Positions 21,296 to 30,829 of a stretch of 64,000 bases of DNA are shown here, one piece after another. The stretch's first letter is position 1; each line of letters begins with the position of its first letter. Under the pieces are notes generated by a model that ran no database searches, had not been told where the DNA came from, and was given only the letters and a program-made list of their open reading frames with translations. The DNA lies in the NCBI GenBank assembly GCA_019359595.1, contig JAHHGZ010000002.1, positions 62,001 to 126,000 on the forward strand, written 5' to 3'. Position numbers and translations under genes: made by a program. The stretch is from Cyanomargarita calcarea GSE-NOS-MK-12-04C. Its GTDB lineage: Bacteria > Cyanobacteriota > Cyanobacteriia > Cyanobacteriales > Nostocaceae.

Positions 21296-21660
21296 TTTTG
21301 CCAAACTACTAATATCACTCCAGCCACAATGAAACTTAAACCCGCTAGACGGGTCACAGGGATATATTCTTTAAAAATAAAATAACCGAGTAAGACAGAG
21401 AAAACATAAACTAGTGACGCTGCAGGACCGGCAACGCTGAGGTTCACTCTAGTTAAAAGGAGGATATAGAATAAAGCCCCTACACCGTAGCAGCCTAGTC
21501 CAATTAAAAGTTCAGGTGTTGTGATGATGCTGAGAATGTGATTGATAGCATTTGCTGCATTAACCTTGCCTAACTTAACTGCTCCGATTTTTAAGAATAC
21601 CTGCCCTGCGACGCTGGCAAGGACTGAGATTAACATTAAACCAAATTCTTGTGGTGTCAT
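21292..21660 (-). CDS. Small EamA/SMR-type membrane transporter
   Basis: A 122-aa protein with four predicted membrane helices and the layout of one half of a drug/metabolite transporter, as in SMR pumps and ArnE/ArnF-type lipid-sugar flippases. Helix 1 contains ISVLASVAGQVFLKIGAVKLG, and the last helix ends in VAGVILVVWQK. It is followed on the same strand by the DUF2079 remnant and preceded 100 bases upstream by a GtrB-like glycosyltransferase. That context favours a role in moving a polyprenyl-phosphate sugar across the membrane rather than drug efflux, though this is inference. Proteins of this size must dimerise to form a pathway. Confidence 0.75.
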   Translation of the reverse strand: MTPQEFGLMLISVLASVAGQVFLKIGAVKLGKVNAANAINHILSIITTPELLIGLGCYGVGALFYILLLTRVNLSVAGPAASLVYVFSVLLGYFIFKEYIPVTRLAGLSFIVAGVILVVWQK

Positions 21661-21760
21661 GAGAAAGTTTGTGAGTGGGGGAAACCTACGGTTTGGGATG
21701 GATATTAAGGGTTAAAGGGAAAGGAAGTTTTTTCCACCCTTATCCTTTGAACAACTAACA

Positions 21761-22720
21761 CTAATATTTGATTTCTGATGATTTAATTACGCCTCCAGTT
21801 TCTTTTAAGGTATAGATAGGACGACCTTTTACTTCTTCATAGATTCGACCAATGTATTCGCCCAAAATGCCAATCGAAACTAGTTGAACAGAGCCAATGA
21901 AAAAGACCGCAATGGTAATCAAACTGTAACCAATTAATGGTGAAGCTGGGTCAAAGAAGCGCCAGTAAAGGACTAAAAATATCATTAGTATGGCTATTGC
22001 TGCTGATAGCAATCCCAGATATGTTGCTACTCTTAAGGGCACTTTTGATAGAGAAATAATGCCATCAACTGCTAATGCCCAAGATTTACCAAAGGTATAT
22101 TTTACCTCTCCGGCGAAGCGGGGGTCGCGTTCAAAATGTATGGCTGTTTGGCGGAAACCCACCCATGCACGCAAGCCACGAATGTAACGGTTGCGTTCTG
22201 GCATGGTATTCAGGACATCTACTACTTGCCTGTCCATTAAACAGAAGTCTCCGGTATCAGAGGGGATATCGACATCGGCCAGCCGACGAAAAATTCGGTA
22301 GAAGGCATAGGCCGTGAAGCGTTTAAACCAACCTTCTTTTTTGCGACTCAGACGTTGAGCATAGACGACTTGATAGCCTTGCCGCCATTTTCCAATCATG
22401 TCAAAAATTAACTCTGGAGGGTCTTGCAAATCCGCATCCATAACGACCGCTACTTTGCCTTGAACAAAATTTAGACCGGCTGTGACTGCGATTTGATGAC
22501 CGAAGTTACGGGCAAAACTGAGGTAATGCACCCGGCTATCGTGATGGTGGAGTTCTCTGATCATGTTCAATGAGCGATCGCGACTACCGTCATCAATCAA
22601 AATTAACTCAGCTTCACCATCTAATCTGTCCATAACACTACTGAGACGCCGATACATTTCAGTAATGTTCTCTTCTTCGTTATAAATCGGTATTACTATC
22701 GAGTAGATTTGTCTAGCCAC
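21761..22720 (-). CDS. Polyprenyl-phosphate glycosyltransferase (GT2, GtrB/DPM1-like)
   Basis: A 319-aa GT2 enzyme that should transfer a sugar from a nucleotide donor to undecaprenyl or similar polyprenyl phosphate. The N-terminal GT-A domain opens with [13 protein letters not shown]. It has DDGSRDRS, the metal-binding DADLQDPPE and the conserved [15 protein letters not shown] block. Two C-terminal membrane helices (about 235-255 and 270-290) mark the GtrB/bactoprenol glucosyltransferase subgroup rather than soluble DPM1. The start is GTG at 22720. It lies upstream of the small EamA/SMR-type gene, a pairing that mirrors GtrA/GtrB or ArnC/ArnE-F logic. Confidence 0.9.
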   Translation of the reverse strand: MARQIYSIVIPIYNEEENITEMYRRLSSVMDRLDGEAELILIDDGSRDRSLNMIRELHHHDSRVHYLSFARNFGHQIAVTAGLNFVQGKVAVVMDADLQDPPELIFDMIGKWRQGYQVVYAQRLSRKKEGWFKRFTAYAFYRIFRRLADVDIPSDTGDFCLMDRQVVDVLNTMPERNRYIRGLRAWVGFRQTAIHFERDPRFAGEVKYTFGKSWALAVDGIISLSKVPLRVATYLGLLSAAIAILMIFLVLYWRFFDPASPLIGYSLITIAVFFIGSVQLVSIGILGEYIGRIYEEVKGRPIYTLKETGGVIKSSEIKY

Positions 22721-22874
22721 AATGGTTATCTACTTTTTACCAAGTTTAATATAAATCAAATTGCTGCTAATTTTCCTGGTAATACGTATTTTTTGTGAAA
22801 TTTAGCTTTCAGATTTCCTAATTGACTTTATATCAGCCTAAAAAGTTGCAATCAGACCCCAAGCATCAGAACTA

Positions 22875-23615
22875 TCAGAGCTTTTTCTGTGCTACAAGCA
22901 AAACCGATACACCAAATGGTAGGGTGACTCGATTAATTAGGTGACGTTCACTTGCAAACAAAAAAGTCAAAAGCTGGTTGACAGGTTTTGGTGGCAAGGT
23001 TAGATCGCTACTAATTTGGGAATCGTTGTCAATTCGCAACAAATTTTTTAAGCAACGCACAAAAGCAACAGCCGGAAACAAGAAAACGTTAAAGTAGCTA
23101 CTATGCCGGACAGTGTAGCCACCATTTTTCACAACTTGCTTTAAACCTTTTAATACATAACGGCGTTTGTGCTGGTTAATTTCATCGTGCCGACTCCATA
23201 AGAACTGATACGCTGGAACTGTAACCAATAACCATCCTCCGGGCTTTAATTTAGAATGCAATGCCTTGAGTGCTGCTAAGTCATCATCAAGATGTTCCAT
23301 CACATCTAACATTGCAATCAAGTCATACTCACCTGTAAAAGGAATTTTATCGGGCAAACTGCCTAATTTTACCGGAGTTACTTGCCGTCTATTGGCAAAT
23401 TTACAAGCAATCTCATCTAACTCCATTGCTAAAACTCGACCGTGACGAGCAAGCATATTCAAGTTACCTCCTGTACCGCAACCCACCTCCAGAATCTCGG
23501 AATTTTGCGGTAGATTTAGTTGATTAATCACGTGGTTTATAATCCGACGACGACCGACAAACCACCAATGTTTATCTTCAAATTTTGCATATTGTAAGTA
23601 AAAGTTTTTATCCAT
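22875..23615 (-). CDS. Class I SAM-dependent methyltransferase
   Basis: A 246-aa Rossmann-fold methyltransferase with motif I EVGCGTGGN at about 41-49, motif II acidic residue in LAMELDE, and YDLIAMLDVMEHLDDD as the post-I region. The opening FYLQYAKFEDKHWWFVGRRRI is typical of methyltransferases found with glycosyltransferases. The C-terminal part contains a hydrophobic stretch near FNVFLFPAVAFVRCLKNLL. The acceptor is unknown. As the upstream gene on the same strand as the GT2 and EamA-like genes, it may modify a glycan or lipid carrier of the same pathway. Confidence 0.85.
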   Translation of the reverse strand: MDKNFYLQYAKFEDKHWWFVGRRRIINHVINQLNLPQNSEILEVGCGTGGNLNMLARHGRVLAMELDEIACKFANRRQVTPVKLGSLPDKIPFTGEYDLIAMLDVMEHLDDDLAALKALHSKLKPGGWLLVTVPAYQFLWSRHDEINQHKRRYVLKGLKQVVKNGGYTVRHSSYFNVFLFPAVAFVRCLKNLLRIDNDSQISSDLTLPPKPVNQLLTFLFASERHLINRVTLPFGVSVLLVAQKKL

Positions 23616-24103
23616 TTAGATTGGATTTAATAAAAATACCTTACTAAGCTGTTCCACATTTACTTTGCACATTCGGACGGTTCGGGATGCCCACCCCACA
23701 AGAATTAGAGTAATTTAGATTATGTAGTTTAAATGTGGTTTAGCTTATAAACACGATCTGCAAAGCAGTTGCAGTAAAGATTATACCTCTTTGCGTGTAG
23801 CGCTCCTACAGAATCGATCATATCAGTTTGGCTTAAATAGTTACAAGAAGAAGGACTCGGTGCTAATATCGAAATCGTTCCATCACCTTTTGTCAGTATT
23901 GACAATCGTAATGCTTGGCTGCTGAAAGTTTAAGTAGAACAAATATGTTCAATTTAGTTCTGTTATCTTTACCCCTCATAATTAATCTGGCGGATTATTA
24001 GTAGTGCGTAGGCAGAGCCAGCCGTTTCGGCATATGCGTCCCCACTCGCTTTATATAGTATGCGAGCGGGGATGCTCGCACTACCCTGCTTTATAAACAC
24101 GCT
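23616..24103. repeat. Gap with a palindromic GC-rich repeat
   Basis: No gene seen. At 24002-24085 lies an inverted repeat with arms around TAGTGCG and CGCACTA and an inner stem GTCCCCACTCGC with GCGAGCGGGGAT. It is a hairpin-forming dispersed repeat downstream of the PIG-V-like gene and could also act as its terminator. Confidence 0.65.
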
Positions 24104-25363
24104 CTAAGATAACCATAATTTTTGAGAAAAAATGATAGAAAACTTTGCCAGTACGAGCGCAAAGAAACTCATAATCATATATCCCCAACGAGGATGACGG
24201 TTAACTATTAGCCCAAGGGCAATTGATAGCGATACAATGCCATAAACGTAGCGCTCAACAGAAAGAGTAAGCCCAGTGTTGAAGATTAACAAATAGGTAA
24301 AAAACCCATAAAGAACGGTCACAAAGGGTATTTTATTTCGTGATATCCATGAGAGACAGACACCACCATAAATAATTGTGATTCTAACTAAGTTTTCTTG
24401 TGCCATTGACCAAAGCAATATCCATAAAACAAATATTCCATAGTCTGTTTTTTTTGAACCTATCTGTTTGCGGAAGCGCCATAAAAAACAAGCACTAATA
24501 CTAATAATTCCAAACTTTAATGGATAGCCAATATATCGAATACCACTAGAATCAACAATAGTTTGACCTAATGTAATTTGCTGAATCATCAACCACCAAC
24601 CCTCACCCGCAAATCCTGCTGATTCACGCCACCCTTTCTGGACGTGAACAAATGCCAAAGCATCCCCAAATTTCATTTGACAATACAGGCTAAAGAGTAA
24701 AATCCCACTAGCAGTCGCAAAGCTGGCAAGGTAAGCTTTTACACCTCTTTTTTCTTTGAAGCTAACAATTAGAAAAGCGGGTATGAGTGCTAATCCAGGC
24801 GATCGCGTGGCTGTAGACAATGCTCCCCAAAAGGCTGTCTGGGCATATTTCTGTTTGTCAAAGGCTCGTAATGCAGCGGTGCTACACAACAAAAATAGCC
24901 CTTCAGTATAAATCACAGTGCAAAAAAGTGACAAAGGACACCACGCTAAAGTTGCTGTTGCCCAACGTGCTGCACTGGAATCGTAACGCTCCTCGATCCA
25001 AGAATACAGCAGAATCAATGCCGCTAAAAATGATAGATTATTTACTAATAAGCCTGCGATATTAAAAGGCAAGCCAGTAAGCATCACTGCACGGATTAAT
25101 AAGGGAAAAAGTGGTAAGAAAGCAATTGAATATTGTTTGCCGTCGTTGATGTATTCGTACCCAAAAGTTACTATTTTTTGGTACCAAACGCTATCCCATG
25201 AATGAAAAACATCCCAGCTAAATGTGGCAGCAACTCCACCTTCTGGAACTGGGAGTAAAGGAGCGATCGCTAACATAGAGATGCAAATGATGATTCGGCT
25301 GCTTAACCACATCGCAAATGCAAAAAATACACCCTTCTGAATGAGATTTTTGCTTTTAATCAT
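24104..25363 (-). CDS. PIG-V-like GT-C mannosyltransferase, copy 1
   Basis: A 419-aa multi-spanning protein resembling the PIG-V/GPI mannosyltransferase II family. The luminal-loop motif HSWDSVWYQKIVTFGYEY after the first helix has the family Trp-Asp-Ser pattern. It is followed by AFLPLFPLLIR and WCPLSLFCTVIYTEGLFLL, then about eight further helices. Eukaryotic members use dolichol-phosphate mannose; bacterial ones are assumed to use polyprenyl-phosphate sugars. A clear paralogue lies at 32390-33718 and shares the same motifs in the same order. It is divergent from the GT39 gene. Acceptor and sugar are unknown. Confidence 0.82.
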   Translation of the reverse strand: MIKSKNLIQKGVFFAFAMWLSSRIIICISMLAIAPLLPVPEGGVAATFSWDVFHSWDSVWYQKIVTFGYEYINDGKQYSIAFLPLFPLLIRAVMLTGLPFNIAGLLVNNLSFLAALILLYSWIEERYDSSAARWATATLAWCPLSLFCTVIYTEGLFLLCSTAALRAFDKQKYAQTAFWGALSTATRSPGLALIPAFLIVSFKEKRGVKAYLASFATASGILLFSLYCQMKFGDALAFVHVQKGWRESAGFAGEGWWLMIQQITLGQTIVDSSGIRYIGYPLKFGIISISACFLWRFRKQIGSKKTDYGIFVLWILLWSMAQENLVRITIIYGGVCLSWISRNKIPFVTVLYGFFTYLLIFNTGLTLSVERYVYGIVSLSIALGLIVNRHPRWGYMIMSFFALVLAKFSIIFSQKLWLS

Positions 25364-25418
25364 TCAATTAACTCGCATAATTACTGCTTTGTTAACAAAT
25401 TTACATGATCACGTTTTA

Positions 25419-25453
25419 GATCCTCGACTTCGCAGAAGTTGTCGGGGATCTCA
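25419..25453. repeat. Imperfect palindrome between divergent genes
   Basis: GATCCTCGACTTC and GAAGTTGTCGGGGATC pair around a 3-base loop with a small bulge. It resembles the dispersed GATCCCCGACTTC hairpins common in Nostocales genomes. A partial copy (GTCGAGGATC) occurs near 3463. Confidence 0.6.
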
Positions 25454-25522
25454 AATTATTGTCTGTTGGCATACAGATTTATAATCATATATTTATAAGA
25501 AGCGATAAAATTATTTTCAAGT

Positions 25523-27058
25523 ATGCGTGCATTCAGAGAAAAAGAATTGCTATTTATACTGGTGATGGCATCTGGTGTTCTATGGCTGATGTTTTTAGGT
25601 AATTCGCCCTTACGCGACTGGGATGAAGGTACTTATGGCATGGTAGCTAAAGAAATTTATCGTACTGGTAACTGGCTCTATCCTACCCTTCAGGGAGAAC
25701 CATTTTTGTTAAAACCACCTTTGATGCAGTGGTTAATTGCTTTGTGCTATCAACTAGGAGGAGTGCAAGAATTCACTACACGCTTACCCGGAGCGGTGTT
25801 AACGGCTTTGGGAGTGCCATTGCTTTACTTGGTAGGACGTTTGGTTTTTAACGAAACTTTACCATCTCTGTTTGCAGCTTTAGTTTACTTGACAATGTTG
25901 CCTGTGGTGCGTCATGGAAGATTGGCAATGTTAGATGGTATGACTATTACTTTTTTTCTACTGTTGTTATTTTGTGTTTTGCAAGCACGTCAAAACAGAC
26001 GGTGGGCATTAGGTGTGGGGTTTTGCCTGGGGCTAATTACTCTGACAAAGGGGACGATAGTTTTGCTGCTAGGAGCGATCGCTTGTATATTCATCCTGGT
26101 AAATCGACAGTTCGCTTTGTTAAAAAATCCCTATTTCTGGACGGGAATGTTTTTCGGAAATGCTTTGGCGATCGCTTGGTATGTTGCACAATGGCAACAT
26201 TATGGAGATATTTTTTTACAAGTACATTTTCAATCGCAAGCCATAGACCGACTTTCGCAGGCTGTTGAGGGTAATAGTGGACCTCCCTGGTACTATTTAA
26301 TTGAGTTACTTAAATATGGTTTTCCCTGGTTGTTATTTTTACCCGGTGGGCTTTATCTAGCTTGGAAAAAACGTGATACTGCTTGGGGTTCTTTAGTTCT
26401 GATCGGGACAATTGTTTACTTTGGAACAATTTCTTTGATGAGTACAAAACTGCCGTGGTATATCATGCCTGTATACCCATTTTTAGCTCTGGCAGTCGGT
26501 GCTAAATTGAGCGAATACCAGCACCGGAGTTTTAAGGCTCCGATTTCGGCGGTATTATTGGCGATTATAGCGATCGCCAGTTTAGGAGGTTGTGTTTACT
26601 TTGCTACTAACAATCCTCAGCCTGTTTTAATCGTTATGAGCATTGTTTTGGCAATTAGTATGGGTGTTACTGCATGGCTAATTAAACAGCGCGATCGCCG
26701 ATTTATTCCAGTTTTATTTTCTGGGATGTACCTAGTTTTGGCACTGTTGATGAGTTCGCAATCCTGGATTTGGGAGTTGAAGGAAAGGTTCCCAGTCAAG
26801 CCCGTTGCGGCATTAATTCGTCAACACGTCTCACCTGGGACAACAATCTATATATCTTTTGCTTATGCACGTCCTAGTTTGGAATTTTATAGCGATTGCA
26901 AGATAGTTCCTGCAACTGCGCCAGTTTTACAACAAATGTGGTCAAATAAATCTTATTTACTATTAGATAATGCAACTTTAAAGGGAATAAATTTACCTGG
27001 GAGTAAAGCTCTAGGTACGGCTGAAGGTTTTACCCTGATTGCACCACAGATAAATTAA
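25523..27058 (+). CDS. GT39-type (PMT/ArnT-like) glycosyltransferase
   Basis: A 511-aa GT-C enzyme with about 11-12 membrane helices. The first periplasmic loop shows DWDEGTYGMVAKEIYRTGNWL and KPPLMQWLIALCYQLGG, the ArnT/PMT pattern in which the acidic pair is catalytic. The family moves a sugar from polyprenyl phosphate to a lipid or protein on the outer face of the membrane. A small C-terminal soluble domain (about 430-511) follows. It has its own promoter region, divergent from the PIG-V-like gene. With the GT2 and EamA-like genes nearby, it would complete an ArnC-ArnE/F-ArnT-like logic, but substrate identity cannot be read. Confidence 0.87.
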   Translation: MRAFREKELLFILVMASGVLWLMFLGNSPLRDWDEGTYGMVAKEIYRTGNWLYPTLQGEPFLLKPPLMQWLIALCYQLGGVQEFTTRLPGAVLTALGVPLLYLVGRLVFNETLPSLFAALVYLTMLPVVRHGRLAMLDGMTITFFLLLLFCVLQARQNRRWALGVGFCLGLITLTKGTIVLLLGAIACIFILVNRQFALLKNPYFWTGMFFGNALAIAWYVAQWQHYGDIFLQVHFQSQAIDRLSQAVEGNSGPPWYYLIELLKYGFPWLLFLPGGLYLAWKKRDTAWGSLVLIGTIVYFGTISLMSTKLPWYIMPVYPFLALAVGAKLSEYQHRSFKAPISAVLLAIIAIASLGGCVYFATNNPQPVLIVMSIVLAISMGVTAWLIKQRDRRFIPVLFSGMYLVLALLMSSQSWIWELKERFPVKPVAALIRQHVSPGTTIYISFAYARPSLEFYSDCKIVPATAPVLQQMWSNKSYLLLDNATLKGINLPGSKALGTAEGFTLIAPQIN

Positions 27059-27243
27059 CATTGCCACTACCTATGAATTGCTACACTCTTTATAGAACAA
27101 AGTTTCCAGGTTATTTTGTCGCTTTTTCAAGGGAGTAAAGCCCAATCGCATTAATTTGGTTAAGGAATCGGTGAGGACGGGGAGAACGAATTAACGCTTT
27201 CTATAGGGGTGGTAAAGTCAAATATATGTGGAGGTGCTAACTT

Positions 27244-27870
27244 ATGTCCCAAACCCAAACACAAACCGAACCAAAATTATACACCTTTGATGAGTTTATC
27301 GAATGGTATCCGGAAAGCTCGGTAGTACGCTATGAACTGCATAATGGGGTGATTGTTGAAATGCCAAAACCCACAGGAACACATTCTAATGTTGCTGGTT
27401 TTATTATAGGCATATTATTTATAGAAATTTTACGCCTAAAATTACCTTACTCAATCCCTAAAGAATGTGTTGTCAAGGTTGAAAACACTAGCTATGAACC
27501 TGATGTAATTGTTATCGATAAAAATCAGGTTGCCGATAAAGAACATCGTTGGCAAAAAGAATCAATAATTACTTTGGGTAGTTCCATTCCCTTAATCATT
27601 GAAGTGGTTTCGACAAATTGGGCTGATGATTATGCCTTAAAAATGGATGATTATGAATACTTGGGAATTCAAGAATATTGGATTGTAGACTATTTGGGGT
27701 TAGGTGGTAGAAAGTTTATAGGCAATCCCAAACAGCCTACAGTTTCTATTTATCAGTTAGTTGATAATCTATATCAAATCACTCAGTTTAGAGGTACAGA
27801 CCGGATCATATCCCCTACTTTCCCAGAATTAAACTTGACCGTGCAGCAGATTATTGACTCGGTTGCGTGA
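27244..27870 (+). CDS. Uma2-family putative endonuclease (DUF820)
   Basis: A 208-aa member of the Uma2/DUF820 family, which is strongly expanded in cyanobacteria and has a PD-(D/E)xK nuclease fold. The catalytic pattern is visible: an early Glu region (VRYELHNGVIVEM), PDVIVID as the Asp strand, and LIIEVVS as the Glu strand. The usual C-terminal KMDDYEYLGIQEYWIVD helix-strand follows. The cellular role of the family is unsettled. The start ATG at 27244 has GGAGG seven to eight bases upstream. It overlaps nothing, and the DUF2079 gene converges on it with a 4-base gap. Confidence 0.93.
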   Translation: MSQTQTQTEPKLYTFDEFIEWYPESSVVRYELHNGVIVEMPKPTGTHSNVAGFIIGILFIEILRLKLPYSIPKECVVKVENTSYEPDVIVIDKNQVADKEHRWQKESIITLGSSIPLIIEVVSTNWADDYALKMDDYEYLGIQEYWIVDYLGLGGRKFIGNPKQPTVSIYQLVDNLYQITQFRGTDRIISPTFPELNLTVQQIIDSVA

Positions 27871-27874
27871 GTTT

Positions 27875-29290
27875 TTACCGATTTACAAATAAATAAACAT
27901 CATCACGTTGATATTTTAAGTCAAATTTTGACTGATTTTTCAATTGGTTGACCAAGTTCTGATAATCCTCTGAACTTGCGGCCCAACCTGGGTGACGGAC
28001 ATTGAGCAATACATAGTGAAAATTAGTTAATTCATCAAGTTGTTGAGAGTTATTATATTTGAAACTAATTAACTCTCTATGGGTTAGATGTGGGGTAATT
28101 ATATCTGTAGTCAGAACGCTTTCTTTAGTTTTAATTAGAGCGATCGCCTGTTTTGTGGCTTGCCAAGTATCTAAATAGCTGATATATTTAGAGGCAAAAA
28201 ACCCAAATTTACCTAAAATTAGAAATGCAACTAACGACCACAAAAGAATTGGTTGTTTTCGTTGTAGCCAAGCTCTACCTGTTGCTAGGGTGGCAATTAC
28301 AGCCAACATTAGAAATGGAATGGCTGGTAAAGAGTAGTGCAAAACCAGATTTTTTTGTGAGGGATGATCGGCAAGTAAATTCATTGCCACACAAGGAATT
28401 GCACCTATCAAAGGTATTGTATAGTGTAGTCTTAAACCCCAAATAACGGGTGCTAATAAAAAAAATAAATATTCTAAATTGATGGATGAAAAAACGTTGG
28501 TAAAAATAATGGACGGTTGGGACAGGAAAATTTGCACCATTTCGGGGAAGGATTTTCCCAAATAGCTATACCGATAAAAATGACGTTGGATTAATGCTGA
28601 TTCGCTGCCAAAAAACGGGATGATAATCTTGTTGGCAATCAAAAACCAAGCGATACCGCTAATAATAGCGATCGCACCAAATAAACGTCGCTTTTCAAAA
28701 AATAGTAACCAAACCCCCATTGCCACTACAGTCAGGGACAATACTGCCTTACAACCCAACACTAAAAGAATACTGACGCAAAACCAAACTATTTTTCTCG
28801 ATCTAGCAGCTAAAACTGCTGTCAAAAGTGCAGGAACAGCGATCGTATCTGGATGAAAATCACAGAGGTTGCTATTGTATACCACCGGATACAGTAGGTA
28901 CACAGCCACCATTGCTACTGCTTGACTTTCTTTCAAACCTGCTTGAAGTGCAAGAAAATATGTTGGTAAAGCACCTAATGCCAAAGCAGCAGACTGGACT
29001 GCGAATAGCCAATAAACGCTAGGGTAAATTTTGTACAAGAAAGCGAAGAAATACAAAATCCAAGCAGCATGGTCAGAAAGAACGTGAAAACCGAGTACAG
29101 AAGAAATTGGCGGTTTAGAATGACTAATTAAGTAAACCCCTTGGTCAAAAAAGGCTAAATCACCAGATGAATTAAATAACTCGTGTCTCAGACAACTAGA
29201 TATAAATAAAATTAAGCCACTAATGGCAATTATTACACCAACAGTATTGTGTTTTTGCACTTTTTCTCTTATTTCAACCCGGCTGCCCAT
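27875..29290 (-). CDS. DUF2079 membrane protein, copy 1
   Basis: A 471-aa integral membrane protein of the DUF2079 family, with about 11 helices and a soluble C-terminal tail. The family is related to GT-C glycosyltransferases. The N-terminal loop after helix 1 carries FDQGVYLISHSKPPISSVLGFHVLSDHAAW, in which the acidic and His residues could be catalytic, and FHPDTIAVPALL is the second conserved loop. A paralogue lies at 30830-32239 with the same blocks. Two decayed copies of the 3' end lie at 21082-21295 and 30589-30717. Sugar and acceptor are unknown. It is downstream of the GT87-like gene on the same strand, with a gap of about 65 bases. Confidence 0.85.
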   Translation of the reverse strand: MGSRVEIREKVQKHNTVGVIIAISGLILFISSCLRHELFNSSGDLAFFDQGVYLISHSKPPISSVLGFHVLSDHAAWILYFFAFLYKIYPSVYWLFAVQSAALALGALPTYFLALQAGLKESQAVAMVAVYLLYPVVYNSNLCDFHPDTIAVPALLTAVLAARSRKIVWFCVSILLVLGCKAVLSLTVVAMGVWLLFFEKRRLFGAIAIISGIAWFLIANKIIIPFFGSESALIQRHFYRYSYLGKSFPEMVQIFLSQPSIIFTNVFSSINLEYLFFLLAPVIWGLRLHYTIPLIGAIPCVAMNLLADHPSQKNLVLHYSLPAIPFLMLAVIATLATGRAWLQRKQPILLWSLVAFLILGKFGFFASKYISYLDTWQATKQAIALIKTKESVLTTDIITPHLTHRELISFKYNNSQQLDELTNFHYVLLNVRHPGWAASSEDYQNLVNQLKNQSKFDLKYQRDDVYLFVNR

Positions 29291-29312
29291 ACTACACTAC
29301 AATTTTTTATTA

Positions 29313-29361
29313 ATATTTTATCTTCCTTCTTCCTTCGTCCTTCTTCCTTCTTCCTTCATTC
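29313..29361. repeat. CTTCCTT-type tandem repeat
   Basis: Units of CTTCCTT(C) repeat between the GT87-like and DUF2079 genes. They match the GAAGGAA repeats at 35227-35252 in opposite orientation. Confidence 0.8.
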
Positions 29362-30492
29362 AATGAAAATCATATCGCATTTTCGCATAACAAACCAAAG
29401 TGTAAAAGCTAAGGGAACAGAAAATAACTGGATATATATAGGAGTTCCCAAATAGCTGAAAAATGATGCTAATTGCACAACTATAGCTACCCAACGATAT
29501 CGGGGAAAGTAAAAAGCAAAGATAATGGAAAATATATCAGCAGGATAAAAATATCTTTCGTGCATTTTGGGCAGGATATATGGCATAAACAAAACTGATA
29601 GGGTAGCTAAATGTATCAGTCTGTCTTGAGTAATTTCTAGTCTACTTTTATAAACAATGTATGCAAATAAAAATATTACACATACAGTTAAGATTAAACC
29701 TATGGGGGCAACAATATTATAAAAATCGTTAGGAATCCATTGATAAAGATTGGGTGCGTTTTTAGAAAGTTCCTTGTATTTGTTAGCTTGGCTGAAGTAT
29801 ATTAACAGCAATTCTGATATCGGTCTTCCGGCAAACCAACTGGGCAAGATTGCAACTACATATACCGCTGGAACTAATGGTAAATAATACCAGGAGATTC
29901 TTTTTTTGAGCAATAGAATCAATAATAAAGGTGCAATAAACATCGCTTGCAACTTAAAAGAAATTGCTACCCCAAAGCTGACTAATGCTGGAATTTGCTT
30001 TTGAATAGATAAAAAATAAATGCAGGCTACTATCCCCGTTGTATAGATGCTGTCACATTGACCCCAGAGGGCACTATTATAAATAACAGTGGGACTCAAT
30101 ATAACTGCCAAAAAAGCAAAGATTGGCATCCTCCCCTGGGGGTATTTTAATCGAACAATTTTGTAAGTCAGAAAGGCACATAGAAAATCAACAGACATCG
30201 CAAAAAGCTTGATTGCCAGAATTTTTGGCAATCCAGAAAGCAGGGTAGCAGAAATTAAAATCCAGTAGAGATAGGAGGGTGTATAGTCAGCAAAACTATA
30301 TTTGAGGGCCGCAAATCCGCCATGAGAAGCGATAAAATCATACCAAGGTGCTAAAAAAAACTTATAATCTACTGATTTATTAGGAACACAAGCCAATCGA
30401 ATCAGCACGGCTAATATAATGCCAATAGCCAAATATTTTGGAGTCGTAAGTTGGAAAGATTTTAATAATCTTTTCTCTGAAGTATTATTCAT
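29356..30492 (-). CDS. GT87/PIG-M-like GT-C glycosyltransferase
   Basis: About 378 aa from the ATG at 30492; a further 14 codons are open to 30534. Around ten membrane helices are predicted. The first outer loop NKSVDYKFFLAPWYDFIASHGG contains the Asp expected of polyprenyl-phosphate-mannose-dependent transferases. SPTVIYNSALWGQCDSIYTTG is the conserved second loop of the DUF2029/GT87 and PIG-M-like group, with Gln-Cys-Asp-Ser. It should transfer a mannose-like sugar from a lipid carrier. It lies between a DUF2079 remnant (upstream) and an intact DUF2079 gene (downstream), all on the minus strand. Confidence 0.8.
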   Translation of the reverse strand: MNNTSEKRLLKSFQLTTPKYLAIGIILAVLIRLACVPNKSVDYKFFLAPWYDFIASHGGFAALKYSFADYTPSYLYWILISATLLSGLPKILAIKLFAMSVDFLCAFLTYKIVRLKYPQGRMPIFAFLAVILSPTVIYNSALWGQCDSIYTTGIVACIYFLSIQKQIPALVSFGVAISFKLQAMFIAPLLLILLLKKRISWYYLPLVPAVYVVAILPSWFAGRPISELLLIYFSQANKYKELSKNAPNLYQWIPNDFYNIVAPIGLILTVCVIFLFAYIVYKSRLEITQDRLIHLATLSVLFMPYILPKMHERYFYPADIFSIIFAFYFPRYRWVAIVVQLASFFSYLGTPIYIQLFSVPLAFTLWFVMRKCDMIFIE

Positions 30493-30588
30493 AAATTTTA
30501 TCTGTTCTCGATAAATTATAAAATATTTTCGCAATTGGGCTTCTGTTGGGCATCCACTCTCAATGACGATCCCAAAAATTTTATCATT

Positions 30589-30717
30589 TTACTGTTTGAT
30601 AAATAAGTAAATATCATCGCGCAGATATTTTAACTGAAATTTGGGATTATTTTTAATATTTTTTAACAAAGTTTCAGTAAATTCTTGATTTTTAGCCTAA
30701 CTAGGATGGCTAACATT
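30589..30717 (-). pseudogene. DUF2079 gene remnant B
   Basis: Minus-strand translation gives NVSHPS, a stop, then AKNQEFTETLLKNIKNNPKF and QLKYLRDDIYLFIKQ, ending in a stop. This aligns with the last 43 residues of the intact protein at 27875-29290, which reads NVRHPGW...NQLKNQSKFDLKYQRDDVYLFVNR. Upstream of 30717 the similarity is lost. It is the tail of a deleted DUF2079 gene that once preceded the GT87-like gene. Confidence 0.85.
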
Positions 30718-30829
30718 TCAGATAACTCCGCTGGCTAATAGGTTTTGAGATGCGCTAATAGTGCAATATAATGACGCATACCTATTTGTGAAATAATAGT
30801 AATAGTTAGGATTATTAAATTGGAATAGT

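Noticed and set aside
27244-27870. Uma2 endonuclease as a restriction or transposon gene
   Set aside because: The family is highly expanded in cyanobacteria as stand-alone genes, and no methylase or transposon ends flank it.
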